From positions 1-64,000 of the forward strand of contig JAUCBJ010001577.1 of assembly GCA_032718475.1 (NCBI GenBank): a stretch of DNA of 64,000 bases, given 5' to 3'. Below, piece after piece: positions 1-10,129 of the stretch. The stretch comes from Nemertoderma westbladi (lineage: Eukaryota > Xenacoelomorpha > Nemertodermatida > Nemertodermatidae). Under the pieces are notes generated by a model. The model saw only the letters and a program-made list of their open reading frames with translations. It was not told the origin of the DNA and searched no databases. The position numbers were made by a program, and so were the translations under genes. Numbering within the stretch: position 1 is the stretch's first letter; the number at the start of each line of letters is the position of its first letter.

Positions 1-127
1 TTTTCTCGCGTGTTTAATCTTTTATCTCATGAGTTTAATAATTGTATCGCGAGTTTAATCATTTATCTCGCGAGATTAAATTTTTTCGCGAGTTGAATAA
101 TTTTCTCGCGTTTTTAATCATTTATCA
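1..127. repeat. TCGCGAG minisatellite
   Basis: About six imperfect units of 19-22 bases. Each has a TCTCGCGAG-like palindrome followed by TTTAAT(C/A)A. The array starts at or before the window edge and decays after about 120. It lies in the intron left of the last visible Helitron exon. Confidence 0.6.
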
Positions 128-890
128 GGAATATGAAGGGGAATTTAAAAGTCGAATATAAGTATGCCAAATTAATGTCATATACATTATTAATAAATTA
201 ATAGGCAGCCATAACCCTATTTTCCTTGCGGAAACTACCGGGAAGGGGGGGGGGGGGTGGTATTTTGACCTCTCCACACCTCCACCCCCTCATTTTCGAA
301 TTTTGGTGCCATTTATAATTACATCCGACTTTTTCCAGTGGAAACTATGGCAACTACTGAACTATGGCAACGAAAAATACAAGTAGTAACATGTTTTAAA
401 AAATCGATGGTTACATTTACCAACGGCTTAAATTTTGGTAAGGCTCCATACCGGGATGGTACGGCACGAAAATTACAAGTAGATCTTTTCGATAATCACG
501 TGGGACCGAAAAGTAACCCTTCGCATGTCTGAGTGACCCGACCCTACAACATGTTTTATCGTAATCAGCGCCCCAGAAAACCCATATAAACCAAAATTAG
601 AACATTACAATTAATACATTACATTTCATCTGTATTATCTAGAGAAGAAATGTAAATTTTACAGCAATCAATTAATTGTTTAAATTATATTGATAATGAA
701 ACTCGAAATTCGCGGCTTCATGATTAATTTTGTTAGGTACAATCTTTGTCTACTTTGATGTCCGATCAATCGTAATTATTCAAATTGCGATATTATTCCA
801 ATTTACATATTATAATAATATTAATAATTATTTTTTTAGAAACACCAATGAATGATAAATATTTGAAATAGAAGCTTAAAGAGTAATCAC
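128..890. other. AT-rich intron or flank, no gene seen
   Basis: There is no convincing coding signal on either strand. It contains a long G run near 246-257 and scattered AT-rich simple sequence. If the Helitron gene continues left, this is part of the intron after the exon ending at 1173. I looked for the next Rep exon on the minus strand here and did not find one. Confidence 0.5.
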
Positions 891-1124
891 TACGAATTAT
901 ATTTATTCATTTATCAAGCACGTTAAGTAAAAAACCTTACCGGTAGGTGTGTTAGTACCAAAGCAAGTAAAAAAGTACAAAGCAACAGGACAGACGTTTC
1001 ATGCAATCAGTGATCAGCTAGGTCTTGTGGCTTTTTAGTTTTTTTTACTTGCTTTGGTACTAACACACCTACCGGTAAGGTTTTTTACTTAACGTGCTTG
1101 ATAAATAAATAAATATAATTCGTA
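891..1124. mobile_element. Palindromic MITE
   Basis: The arms at 891-974 and about 1041-1124 are reverse complements over roughly 84 bases with about one mismatch. Both contain CTTACCGGTAGGTGTG. The 66-base centre is unrelated. The length, near-perfect arms and lack of coding are those of a non-autonomous foldback element. It sits 48 bases downstream, on the minus strand, of the splice donor of the Helitron exon. I could not fix a target-site duplication. Confidence 0.7.
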
Positions 1125-1172
1125 ATGATCAATATTTCAAAGTTAAATAAATATAGTACAATAATTACTCAC

Positions 1173-1960
1173 CCCTAGGGAATTGGAATCGACATTGGGA
1201 ACCAGAAGTGATCGCAGATTTCTTGGTGCAAGAAGCGCGATGCCGCCAATCGTGTAGATTAACTCGTTGAGCAATAATGCTCGATATAATCTGAGCCGCC
1301 ATAGTCCCACTTTCAGTAGGGCGACACTGTTGTGGAGGAGTAGAATTGTTTAGAATCACCTGAACCTCTCCGTCAGTTAGTTGGATTGATTCTTCAACAG
1401 AATGACGTGTAATGGCAATAGATAGCAGTTCGGACGCAGTAAACTTGTTGCCGCAAACGGTACAGGAAGCGACAACTGGTTCTGATGAATTACCAAACGA
1501 CCGTTTACTCGCCGATACAGGTATTGCCACAGGTTCAAGAGAAACCGCGCAATTATGACACTTCGATGTATCGATTGGAACGGATGTCTTTATAACAGTG
1601 TCGGCGAACTCAATTAACTTTCCCTTAGAATCTGAATCCAGATCTTTAAACTGTTGCGAAGTGGCTGGGAAACCGTGAATCCAGATAAGGGAATGTAGAT
1701 GTAAGGCGCCACGGCCTGCAGTTTCGGGAACAGCAAAGAAAGCCTTCGTATGGCCGAAAAGGCCACGTTCATTCCCGCTCTCGTTAGCCGAGTTCCATCC
1801 GAGAACATTGCGAATGAAGTGGGTGACCAAGCGATCGAAATACTTTGCCGCCGCGTGCGGGTTCTTACCGAGCGCTGCAAACCGATCCGCGGGTGTTGGG
1901 AAGTCATCCGTATCGTTGAACTGAACAGATATATCCTTCCCATTAGACGCCTCTGCATAT
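1173..1960 (-). CDS. Helitron Rep gene, exon 5: HUH nuclease core
   Basis: This exon encodes the central Rep nuclease region. The acceptor is TTTTACTTTTCAG before 1960 and the donor is G/GTGAGT after 1173. The protein continues exon 4 in frame (an AG/A Arg codon). It has a PTPADRFAALGKNPHAAAKY stretch, the G-LFGHTKAFFA block, then GRGALHLHSLIWI, whose HLH is the metal-binding HUH motif (bases 1692-1700). Two CxxC pairs follow (CHNC and CTVC), and it ends at CRFQFPR, a landmark of Helitron proteins. In this family the catalytic Tyr motif and SF1 helicase lie downstream and must be left of the window. The exon ends in phase 1. Function is inferred from family: nicking and rejoining the element during rolling-circle transposition. 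Confidence 0.85.
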
Positions 1961-3110
1961 CTGAAAAGTAAAATACAAATATAATTATTAGTTTAGTTAA
2001 TAATAATAATAATATGCTTTAAATATAATAGAAGGGCGCTCATTAACCCTATTAAACCCCGGGGGTGTCTGAAAAGAACGCGTTGCGAATCTGACATCTT
2101 ATGACTTTTCCTAAAAATATATTGTCTACCCAATTGTGAAAACGGTTTTCAAAAATATTGGGAAGTTTTCGAGTTATAACACCATTTTTAACCCAACTTT
2201 TGGCACTTTTTTGAGACTTTTTCTGAAAATTACATTTCATGAAATATGATTTGTAACATCTCTATTTTTTATTTATACCGGCTTTTTGGTGTTAGCACCA
2301 AATTTTTAATTATGTCAAAGTTGAAAAGTGGTTGTTTGAACCTGTTTTTTACGCAATTGGGATTTTTTCGGTTCTGGTTTCAATGGAATATATACGAGTT
2401 GCACCAGGCGTATCAAACTTGTATTTTTCTGTGCTGTGTGCTAAATTTAGTGCAGCACGAAATTCTGAAAATCCATTAAATTGCTTGCGACACCTTATGG
2501 CGTAAGAGTTTTCAAACTTGTATTTTTCGGGTTAAAATTGCTGTGCCAGCACCAAAATTTTAAAAATAAGAAAATTTATCAACATATATTATCACCTGAA
2601 TCCGATGGAATCATTTAAAACAGCAGCACTATCTCAAACCTGTACTATGTCATGGATACGAAATTTGGTGCTAGCACGAAATCTTTATATAAGAAATCCA
2701 AATATAACCTTATACAACACCGATTTATGACCATGTATTAAAATTAAACTGTATGCTAATGTAATGCTGGTTTACTTTGTGGCTCGCCCCATATTTTAGA
2801 AATAAATTCACACTATGTCCCGGAATATAGTGTCTCGTAATCTACGTACAACTAACAAACCCCCCTCCCCCATTTTAATTAAATATCAAACAAATCGCTG
2901 AACTGTTGCTGAGCCTGATACCGGTATTGGCATCCAATTATTGAGTCAGACAGACAGACAAACGGACAACTGTATGCTAATGCAATGCTCATTTACTTTG
3001 TGGCTCGCCCCACATTTTTGTACACTATGTCCTGGTTTATAGTGTCTCTGTCTCCGTAATCCAGGAACAACAAACCCCAACACCCCGCATTTAATTAAAT
3101 ATAAACTAAC
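1961..3110 (-). other. Helitron gene intron 4
   Basis: GT-AG intron of 1150 bases. Most of it is AT-rich. Near 2290-2690 the words TAGCACCAAAT, CAGCACCAAAA and TAGCACGAAAT recur. Its 5' part holds the two diverged direct repeats at 2745-2880 and 2968-3102. No coding sequence is seen. Confidence 0.7.
2745..3102. repeat. Diverged direct repeat pair
   Basis: Two copies begin near 2747 and 2988. Both read AACTGTATGCTAATG, then TTTACTTTGTGGCTCGCCCCA, an ACTATGTCC..ATAGTGTCTC block and a C-rich run before TTTAATTAAATAT. An ACAGACAGACAAACGGACA microsatellite lies between them. They are probably two fragments of one repeat family. Confidence 0.6.
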
Positions 3111-3691
3111 CTGAAAACGGCAAGGGATCCCATTTCGTTAGGAGCAACGGTGAGGAACAGATGTGGGTTACCAAACTTAGTTATCAGGTTGTATAACTTT
3201 CTCCGCTCCTGTGTTCGTTGCTCATCGGATCCCCATTTAGTTCCCGAGACTATCTTCACGTGAGTCATTAACGATCGCGCGTTCCCCGAGTTATTAACGG
3301 TTTCATTACGCGACTTATCGAGGAATTCTTTGAGTTCATCGCGTGTAACCGAGTTAATATTGGCACAAACGCCAGGGAATTTCCGCAACCGTAAAGACGT
3401 ATTACTCAGTGCTTGTTCGCGGGACAGAATGTCAAAAACCCGGAGGACAGATTCCGAATCGCTAAACTGTTGGGTCGATAACCGGAGTAGATGACGAAAT
3501 CCTTCGACATTCCCAACGCCTGCGATGTCCCCCGGGTCGCCATAACCGAAGGGAAACTGCTTGGCGAACATTAGCATCCGAGTCTCTGAGTTCCAGTCCG
3601 ACAGTAAATGTGAACTGCGCCGTAAGACAAGTTCATCGTCACATCCCCCCATTCGTTGTAACATCTGCGCTTGCGTTGCAGATTGCGTCAC
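3111..3691 (-). CDS. Helitron Rep gene, exon 4: Helitron N domain
   Basis: This exon carries the first half of the Helitron helicase-like N domain that precedes the Rep nuclease. The acceptor is AAATATTTGCAG before 3691. The donor is TTTTCAG/GTTAGT after 3111. The protein begins VTQSATQAQML in phase 0 with exon 3 and ends HLFLTVAPNEMGSLAVFR, which matches the family pattern (G-x-P-x-L-F-x-T followed by a short conserved block). It contains QFPFGYGDPGD and a helical middle rich in Arg and Glu. The phase-2 end joins exon 5 as Arg-Tyr-Ala-Glu. There are no stops or frameshifts. Confidence 0.82.
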
Positions 3692-5072
3692 CTGCAAATA
3701 TTTAACCAAAAAAATATAATTAAAAAATAATAACAAATTAATCATTACATTTCAATATACTTTGTAGCAAAAATCGTCGTATCAATTAATAAGCGACAGA
3801 TTAGATCTGCAAAAATAAATATATAATAAAGAGCAAATAGTTGTCCCATGATAAGTATGGGGACGTTCATAAAGTATGTCAAGCAAATTTCCCCGATTTT
3901 TGACCCCCCCCCCCCCCCCCTCTGTCACAAAGCAGCTTTTTATATCTAGGAACTGTAACTGCCTGATTTATGAATATTGAAGGAAAGTTATGCATTTTAC
4001 ATTGTGGGGCGAGACACGTAGTCGGCGAGCCTTGGCATACGGTTCATATAGGGCAAATGGGGCATGTCCGTCTGTCTGTCTGTCTGTCCGTCCGTCTGTC
4101 TGGTAAATGTTTGAACGCGAATTTCTCTGCATCGCTGGTTCGGAATTGAACCAAACTTAGTAGGTAAGTAGTAGAGAGAAAGTTTAGAAAGTTTGTAAAG
4201 TTTGGTGAAAAATCATGCAGTCTGACGTCAGCTACGACAGATTATGTAGTTTTTAGAAAATGTTAAATTTCTCGGGAAGGCCTCATTTTCCTGAGCTGAA
4301 ATTTTGGTGGCCTGTAGAGAATCATGAAGTCTATCTTTTACGAAATTGAAAAGTTAAGACATTTAATTGGGGATCCGCTAGAGACTCAGAAGTAATGACA
4401 TAGGCCTACCGGTACGGTACTGCTGTACAGTGCTGCACTGGTAAGTACGAAATTGCAGAATAACAATTTGACACCACCTAGCGGATTAACATATGATTGT
4501 ATATCGAATGAATACATTTATAGCATGGGATATTGGGTCCAAACTAGACATGCCCCATTTGCTCTATATGAACCGTATGCCAAGGCTTGCCGACTACGTG
4601 CTGCGCGAAGTCCCCACGAACGTGTTCCTGTTGGTCACACACACCTCTACAAATGTGTTAAGATGAATGTTTAAATCATAAAACATTGCCGTTGCCGACA
4701 CCCCCCCCCCCCCCCCCCCCCAGTGCGTGACATACTTTATAACGAGAGTAGCAAAAGTTTTGGTGTATATCTACAGTAAAAATATTATTACTATTAATTT
4801 AATAATTGTGTACACACAAGTGAGCAGAAAGGACACCCCCCCCCCCCCCCCCGGTCACAAAATGTCGCGAGTATATTTTCCAATATGTGTTTTTTGAAAT
4901 AAATGTTTAGTGTGGAAAAATAACTAAATTCGTCTGACATTTTAACCATGATAGACTCCGAGATTAGTTAAATATTCAAATTTACATCCATATTAATAAT
5001 TTATAGTAAAACAATAAACCAAATACACTAATTCAGCCCATCGATTATTAAAAGTACCAAAAAAACACCAAC
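3692..5072 (-). other. Helitron gene intron 3
   Basis: GT-AG intron of 1381 bases. It is dominated by an inverted-repeat element at about 3860-4748 with a second inverted pair nested in it. Long C runs occur at 3904-3920, 4701-4721 and 4836-4852. The rest is AT-rich with no coding signal. Confidence 0.7.
3860..4748. mobile_element. Nested inverted-repeat element (MITE-like)
   Basis: The outer termini near 3865-3885 and 4723-4743 are inverted copies built on ATAAAGTATGTCA, each followed inward by a long C run. An inner, cleaner inverted pair of 54 bases lies at 4015-4068 and 4547-4600 and shares GCCTTGGCATACGGTTCATA. A GTCT/GTCC microsatellite at about 4069-4101 follows the left inner arm. 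Two nested elements, or one element with compound ends, are both possible. I see no coding sequence and no clear target duplication. Confidence 0.6.
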
Positions 5073-6762
5073 CTGGTTAGAAGAGAATATAGAGGCGTCT
5101 GTACGTTCGACACCCTCCTCTAGGTCAGCGACGTTCACAATGTCAGCGGGGCGAGTGTGAGACGACGTAGGTTCCCCCAGTTCCATTTCCGTTGTTTCAT
5201 CGACGACAGAGCTGATCATCGAACTGGGGATGTCATCGGCGGGCAGTTCATCTAACCGCCCCTGAATGCGCTCCACATCGCCGTAGAGACGGTTATTGGC
5301 GAGTAGGAACGTAAGGAGCGCGTTTACTTTATCGCGTCGGATGGTGCAGCGTTTCATAGCCAGTAAACGTTGGACTGAAGTTAACGCTCCGGCTAGAATC
5401 ACCCGAAACGCCGAAACGGAGTCCTGCAGAACTCGAGGTAGTTGAATTGCAGCCGGAGTGTCAGGTTGTCCCCAAACTAACACATGCGACTGCATCATCT
5501 TATTCGCGCCGCCTCGTACAACAACAGTCTTACAGGTCGGCGTCGCGCGAACAACCAAATTCCACTCGGCGTCGGTTGCGTCAGCAACTGCCGCAGGAAC
5601 TTTCCCCAACAAGAAACCATTTGCGATGGAGAGTTTTGGTGGTTTCTTCATAGCTGCGTTTTTGATCGAGTTCAAACAGGTCGAACAAATACGCAATCGC
5701 ACTGAACCATCATGATCAACCTTAAAACCCCTGGGAGACAACAATATGTCCTTTAGCCGGGAATCCAAGTAGTCGACCGAATATAGGTTAATCAACGCAG
5801 CGGGATAATTGGTCGAGCTCCCGGGAGTGAGTTTCTTCTGGAATAAACCAATCATACGGTCGTACTCGCTATTGTCGTTACCGGTACGTAACATTTCATG
5901 GATGGAATCCAAGAATACGGACTCGTCGCAAACGCAACAGGTCCGCTGACCCATTCCGTCGTCCCCCAAACTCCGAGTCATTTTGTCCCAAACTCGTGTT
6001 CTGTCCGCGAGAGTTGGAACAGTCACTGTAACTGGTGCAGGATCGGTGACATTACCTTCAACAATGCGCCTCATCCGATCCGCTGCAACGGCCCTCCGAT
6101 GGGGTTCGGGGTTGATGCGTTGGTGGAGCAAGGCGGCGCTCCGATGGGGTTCGGGGTTGACGCGTTGGTGGAGCAAGGCGGCGCTCCGATGGGGTTCGGG
6201 GTTGACACGTTGGTTGCGCGCAACATTCTCGCGATGAGTCTCCGGGTTATTAATCCGGTTGCGCGCAACGTTCTCGCGATGAGTCTCCGGGTTATTAATC
6301 CAGTATTCAGCTACACTCGCACGATTAGCAGCACGCCGTCGCGATTCCGCCGTAAACTGGGCGCGGACTCTGACACACGATATCTCGTACTGTGCGTTAT
6401 CTTGCAGACTCCCAGGCACTCCCCTATAGAAACCGGCAACAAGTTCGTCAATAGTTGAGTAAATGGTTAGCGCAGCGACGCCCTCGGGCGATGGTAAACC
6501 TTGGGCATCCCGCGCGTGGGAGTCGAACAGGAAGAACGAAGAGTCAGAGTCTTTACCGATCATCACCGTTATATCGAATGACGTTAGAATGGCGAGATCG
6601 GCACGCAGGAAGGCTTGGGTAACTCCCTGCAGTAAGTTACCATATCCTGGGATAGGATTGGGCGCCCCAGCAATGAGATCCAAAACCGTGAACTCAGCCT
6701 TGAGATCCTTTGCAGTAAACGTCGCTGGAATATGGCGGTGTTGCAAAGCCAGTGGAGATTGT
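5073..6762 (-). CDS. Helitron Rep gene, exon 3: protease C-part, repeats, DUF6570-like domain
   Basis: Largest exon. The acceptor is TTATTAACTTTTAG before 6762. The donor is AACCAG/GTTGGT after 5073. It opens QSPLALQHRHIPATFTAKDL and completes the cysteine-protease-like domain begun in exon 2; FFLFDSHARDAQG supplies the expected Asp and His. A run of five 16-residue repeats (NNPETHRENVAR, NPEPHRSAALLH and relatives) follows. Next come CCVCDESVF and LRICSTCLNSIK, the two CxxC pairs of a DUF6570-like domain, then PPKLSIANGFLLGKVP, typical of proteins linked to Helitron Rep. The C-terminal part is acidic. The role of the protease-like and DUF6570 parts is not known to me. They may process or regulate the large Rep-helicase polyprotein. 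Confidence 0.8.
6090..6310 (-). repeat. 48-bp in-frame coding repeats
   Basis: Two sub-families of 48-base units lie side by side in exon 3. Units around 6111-6206 contain GCGCTCCGATGGGGTTCGGG; units around 6211-6306 contain CTCCGGGTTATTAATCC. The 48-base length keeps frame and gives a 16-residue basic repeat (R/Q-I/V-N-x-P-E-x-H-R). Adjacent units are nearly identical, so the last expansions are recent. Confidence 0.8.
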
Positions 6763-7669
6763 CTAAAAGTTAATAAGTCACAGTAATAATAATAACAAGA
6801 TTTATTAAAATTTTCATTATATGTTACCCTTACCACCATGAGAATATACATGTTGTGGGGCCGGCCGCCTTGCATGTTAAGAGTTGTTTACCTTGATCCA
6901 TTTTTTACCACGACACAATTTTGGTGTTATTTTTTGGACGAAAATGACCAAAACAACAACACACGTATCAAAGAAACGTCAAGAAACGCTGTCTACGGAA
7001 ATAATTTGATATTATTATTTTACGAAATTTAAAGTCAAAATTGTAATTTAGTAAATGTTTTTCCCGTTTGGGTTTGAAAAAGTCATTATAAAAAATATGG
7101 CGGATTCGAACTCGGTACTTCTGCTTAACAATCATCACATCAACTAATTTAGCTACCGGTACATGGTCACATATTGTAGTGTTTTATTGACCAAAAACCA
7201 CAGGTGCAAAATGCTCAAACAATTATTTAACAAACTGCCATACTAACAATGTAGTAATTAAAAATAAGGTTTTGCTCTTTGCAAACCCATATTTGACATC
7301 ATTGCACTAGATACTACTGAGTCCTTTAGTTAGATACATCAATGCTCCTTTAATAAAGAATACGGTACATCACTTCCTCCAAGCATTGAATTACTTATAA
7401 CTTCCTACAACAGCCATGTTGCTTCTGGTTTATATTTACTTATTACATTATACTTACTTTCACACATTCACAGGGTGAAAAACCACAACATTTTTTCCAA
7501 ATATTTTTTAACCAGATCAAATTTGAGAGTTTATGTTAAGTGTATCAGAACTCCACACCGCAACGGATTTTTTGGGCTGATAAACATTGTGAAATATTAT
7601 TGTGGGGAACTGAGAACCCAAAAGTGTTATTCTTTCCTGATTGACTACTATAAGTAATGAAACACTCAC
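6763..7669 (-). other. Helitron gene intron 2
   Basis: GT-AG intron of 907 bases (donor TTTC/GTGAGT, acceptor ACTTTTAG). It is AT-rich and noncoding. It contains a possible tRNA-derived relic at 7098-7165 on the minus strand. Confidence 0.7.
7098..7165 (-). ncRNA. tRNA-like relic (possible SINE head)
   Basis: On the minus strand, TAGCTAAATTAGTTG (7155-7141) resembles an A box and GAGTTCGAATCC (7113-7102) is a good B box. Spacing is near that of a tRNA. I cannot draw a convincing cloverleaf, so a decayed tRNA-derived SINE is more likely than a working tRNA gene. Confidence 0.3.
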
Positions 7670-7826
7670 GAAAGTTGTTGATAAAGTTGATCTCCCCCAG
7701 TGACAATATAATCAACTATCTCACTACTCCATATAACCGGGTTGGTTACAGCGGCCATTCCAGCAGCGAAAGCGGCAACGGCAGTGCATTGAACCCCACG
7801 AGAGGATACCGGAAATCGTTCGTCAC
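7670..7826 (-). CDS. Helitron Rep gene, exon 2: protease nucleophile
   Basis: A 157-base exon that does not stand out as an open frame from a Met, found by its splice sites. The acceptor is TTTTCTCACAG before 7826 and the donor is CTTTC/GTGAGT after 7670. Phases match both neighbours (CAA G/GT on entry, TC/A on exit). It encodes DERFPVSSRGVQCTAVAAFA and then an Ala-rich helix ending IVDYIVTGGDQLYQQLS. GVQCT is the nucleophile motif of a papain-fold protease group that includes herpesvirus-tegument-like (C76-like) proteases found fused to transposon proteins. The matching DSH motif is in exon 3. The split of catalytic residues across two exons supports the gene model. Confidence 0.78.
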
Positions 7827-8338
7827 CTGTGAGAAAATTATATTTTGTAGGAATTAACTTTCGTATAATACCAGAAATACTTAACTGCTTAATTCAGACA
7901 CAAGTTCAAGGACATTGTGTTTGTTCACATTACCGATATACCGGTAGGTATAGTTTATATATTTAGATAATGTCACGCGCCATAAAATCAAAACAATACC
8001 GAAATAAACAAATGTAAATGCTATTTGTGTCGGTTGGTTGAATGGTTAGGTTTACAGACAGTTAATTTAAAAGAAAAAGTTTATTTAAAACGCAATTGCT
8101 TTATTCCCGCCTTAAAACGCAACTGCGTAACTTGTCAGTCATTGCGAAAAACAAAATGTTTATAATATCTGAATAATGTCTGTATGTGTATAAGTATTCA
8201 TCTTGGTGCAATGCAGACTGTATAACACTGTAACAGAACGTGCGTATATTACATTACTTACAGTCAGTACGTACATTACCTTCATATTATCATATTGAAA
8301 TTTAATTTTACTGTTCGACGAGCAAATAATAAACTAAC
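7827..8338 (-). other. Helitron gene intron 1
   Basis: GT-AG intron of 512 bases (donor CAAG/GTTAGT after 8339). It is AT-rich, with an ACCGGTA word. I see no element or coding signal in it. Confidence 0.65.
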
Positions 8339-8771
8339 CTTGGTGAAAGGTACCAGCGATACGAATAGCGGTGGTCGTGATGCTGGTACCGGGAGTGGAT
8401 CGCCCTCTTCTGGGAACCATAGCGATCGAAGAAATTCCAGTGGCGGAACGGTTGGCGGTAGCAGGTAGAGGCCTGCCGTCTCCCGCCACTGGAATTGCGG
8501 AGCCGTCGAAACTGGTTGGCATAGCGACGCCCGGACCCGCCACCGCGGCCCCGCCATTAGTAGCGGGAGCAGAAGCTTCTCCTACAGATGCAGTACTGGT
8601 GTATCCACCAGTGCTGCATCTCAACCTACCACTGTCTACACCGGACAGTTGAGAAACTTCGTCGACTCCCGCTACTCCGACGTCCCGCCGCGGCAGCGAT
8701 GGAGAAGGTGGATCCGGAAGCTCCTTGCGAACGGCATTGAAGTTAAACTTAGTCCGTTTTTTCGGGGGCAT
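8339..8771 (-). CDS. Helitron Rep gene, exon 1: basic N-terminus
   Basis: The first coding exon I can support. I chose the ATG at 8771 because the protein then opens MPPKKRTKFNFNAVRKE, a basic segment like a nuclear localisation signal. An upstream in-frame ATG at 8891 would add 40 hydrophobic residues that look like leader translation. The rest is a Pro, Ser, Gly and Ala-rich disordered linker. The exon ends in phase 1 (CAA G) and joins exon 2 as Gln-Gly-Asp-Glu. TATATATA directly precedes the ATG, too close to serve as its own TATA box. An additional 5' noncoding exon is possible. Confidence 0.65.
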
Positions 8772-10129
8772 TATATATAAGGATGATAGGGAAGTAAAAA
8801 TATATTGAAGTTGGTGTAACGGTAATGGTAAAGCAAATCTAACTAACTCCAGAACTCGCTGTTGAAAGCAATCAATAAAACCAAAAAGCATAAACAGTTA
8901 GCAATAACAGAAATTAACACAAATAATAGATCACAGGATCAGCATATAGTCCTATAGCATATACAGATATACCGGTACCTAGGCCTATATAATCAGATAA
9001 TAGGTCTATGAGTCAGCCAGAAACAGCCTACAGCAGTCAGGCAGTATAGTATAGGCCTATCAGCCTGTCAGCCTATAGCTGTATAGGTCATAGGTCTGTC
9101 TGTCTGTAGGTTACCGTATGGTAATTTAGGCTAATAAGGCACCCACAGTCAATCAGCATGTACAAGTAGGACTACCGTACCGCTACTGTACTTGTTGCAT
9201 TTGTCTTTATTAAGGTTTTCCGTCTCTGTATCCTTATTTTCATTTCACCTGTTCACCCTCCCACAACTTTCGTTCGTTTAAGTAACAACTCGGATTAGTG
9301 CAGCTGCAGTATTATAGATAACCGAATAAACTACAGGTACTGTAGGTACAGTATATGGCTGTATGGTATAACAGGCAGATTTTATGTTTTATACCAGTCA
9401 GCCCGGCTGCCCGGTGCCAGGTGCAGCTTTGAAGAGCCGGTGGAAGATTTTTCCACCCGGCTGCCCGGCAGCCCGGTGCAGCATTTTGCATTGCACAGAG
9501 CCGGCGCAGGATTTTTGCATCTGGCATGGGATAAAACTTTTCAATAGGGCGTACCGGTCAGTCGGTAGCAGTAGCAGAGTCTGACAGCGGTACATCCTGA
9601 CATCAGTACATACATACATAACTCTATACTGCTGTACTGCTATAGCTGTATAGGCTGATAGGCTAATACAGTTAATTAATAGGCCTAACCAACAAAATTC
9701 AGAATCAGCCATCAACAATCTGACTATCAGACAATCAGACTTGCAGACTTATGCAGTTATGGACTGTGGCATATGCAATTACGGCTGTATGGCAGTATGG
9801 TACCGGATTGAGCACCAGCACCTGAATGTTAACTAAATTAGGACAGGAAAACGTATGACGTCACTTGCCACGTGTAATTATTGCAGCAGTAATCTGGGAA
9901 TGCAGAATACAGTAATATTTCTACAGTCAACTCTCAACTGTACAGTACACTATCAGACTATACTACTTATGTAACTAAGAATCATCATCTGGACAGCAGT
10001 CCTTAACCTAATAATAATATATCTTTAGTTCATGGCAGCCAGCATGGGGGGAGAAACTACGTATTACAGTAGCTTTTGCCATTCTAACCAATTTTATCAC
10101 TGTATCAAAGTAAAGCAAATAATAATTAG
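8772..10129. other. Intergenic DNA upstream of the Helitron gene
   Basis: No gene is seen. The region is rich in short degenerate words (TAGGCCTAT, CTGTAT, CAGTATGG, TACCGG). A small GC-rich patch at about 9403-9515 repeats CCGGCTGCCCGG and GCCGG(T/C)G. A promoter for the minus-strand Rep gene should lie in the right-hand side of the gene, but no motif here is decisive. Confidence 0.5.

Noticed and set aside
338-532. Plus-strand frame of 64 residues
   Set aside because: No motif, no splice or promoter support, and it lies in a probable intron.
1614-1958. Minus-strand frame of 114 residues
   Set aside because: Different frame of the same exon. The exon 5 frame has the Rep motifs and matching splice phases.
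5898-6458. Plus-strand frame of 186 residues with repeats
   Set aside because: It is the antisense shadow of the 48-base coding repeats of Helitron exon 3.
8772-8781. TATATATA just upstream of the Helitron ATG as a promoter
   Set aside because: A TATA box this close would start transcription downstream of the ATG. The real promoter is probably further right.
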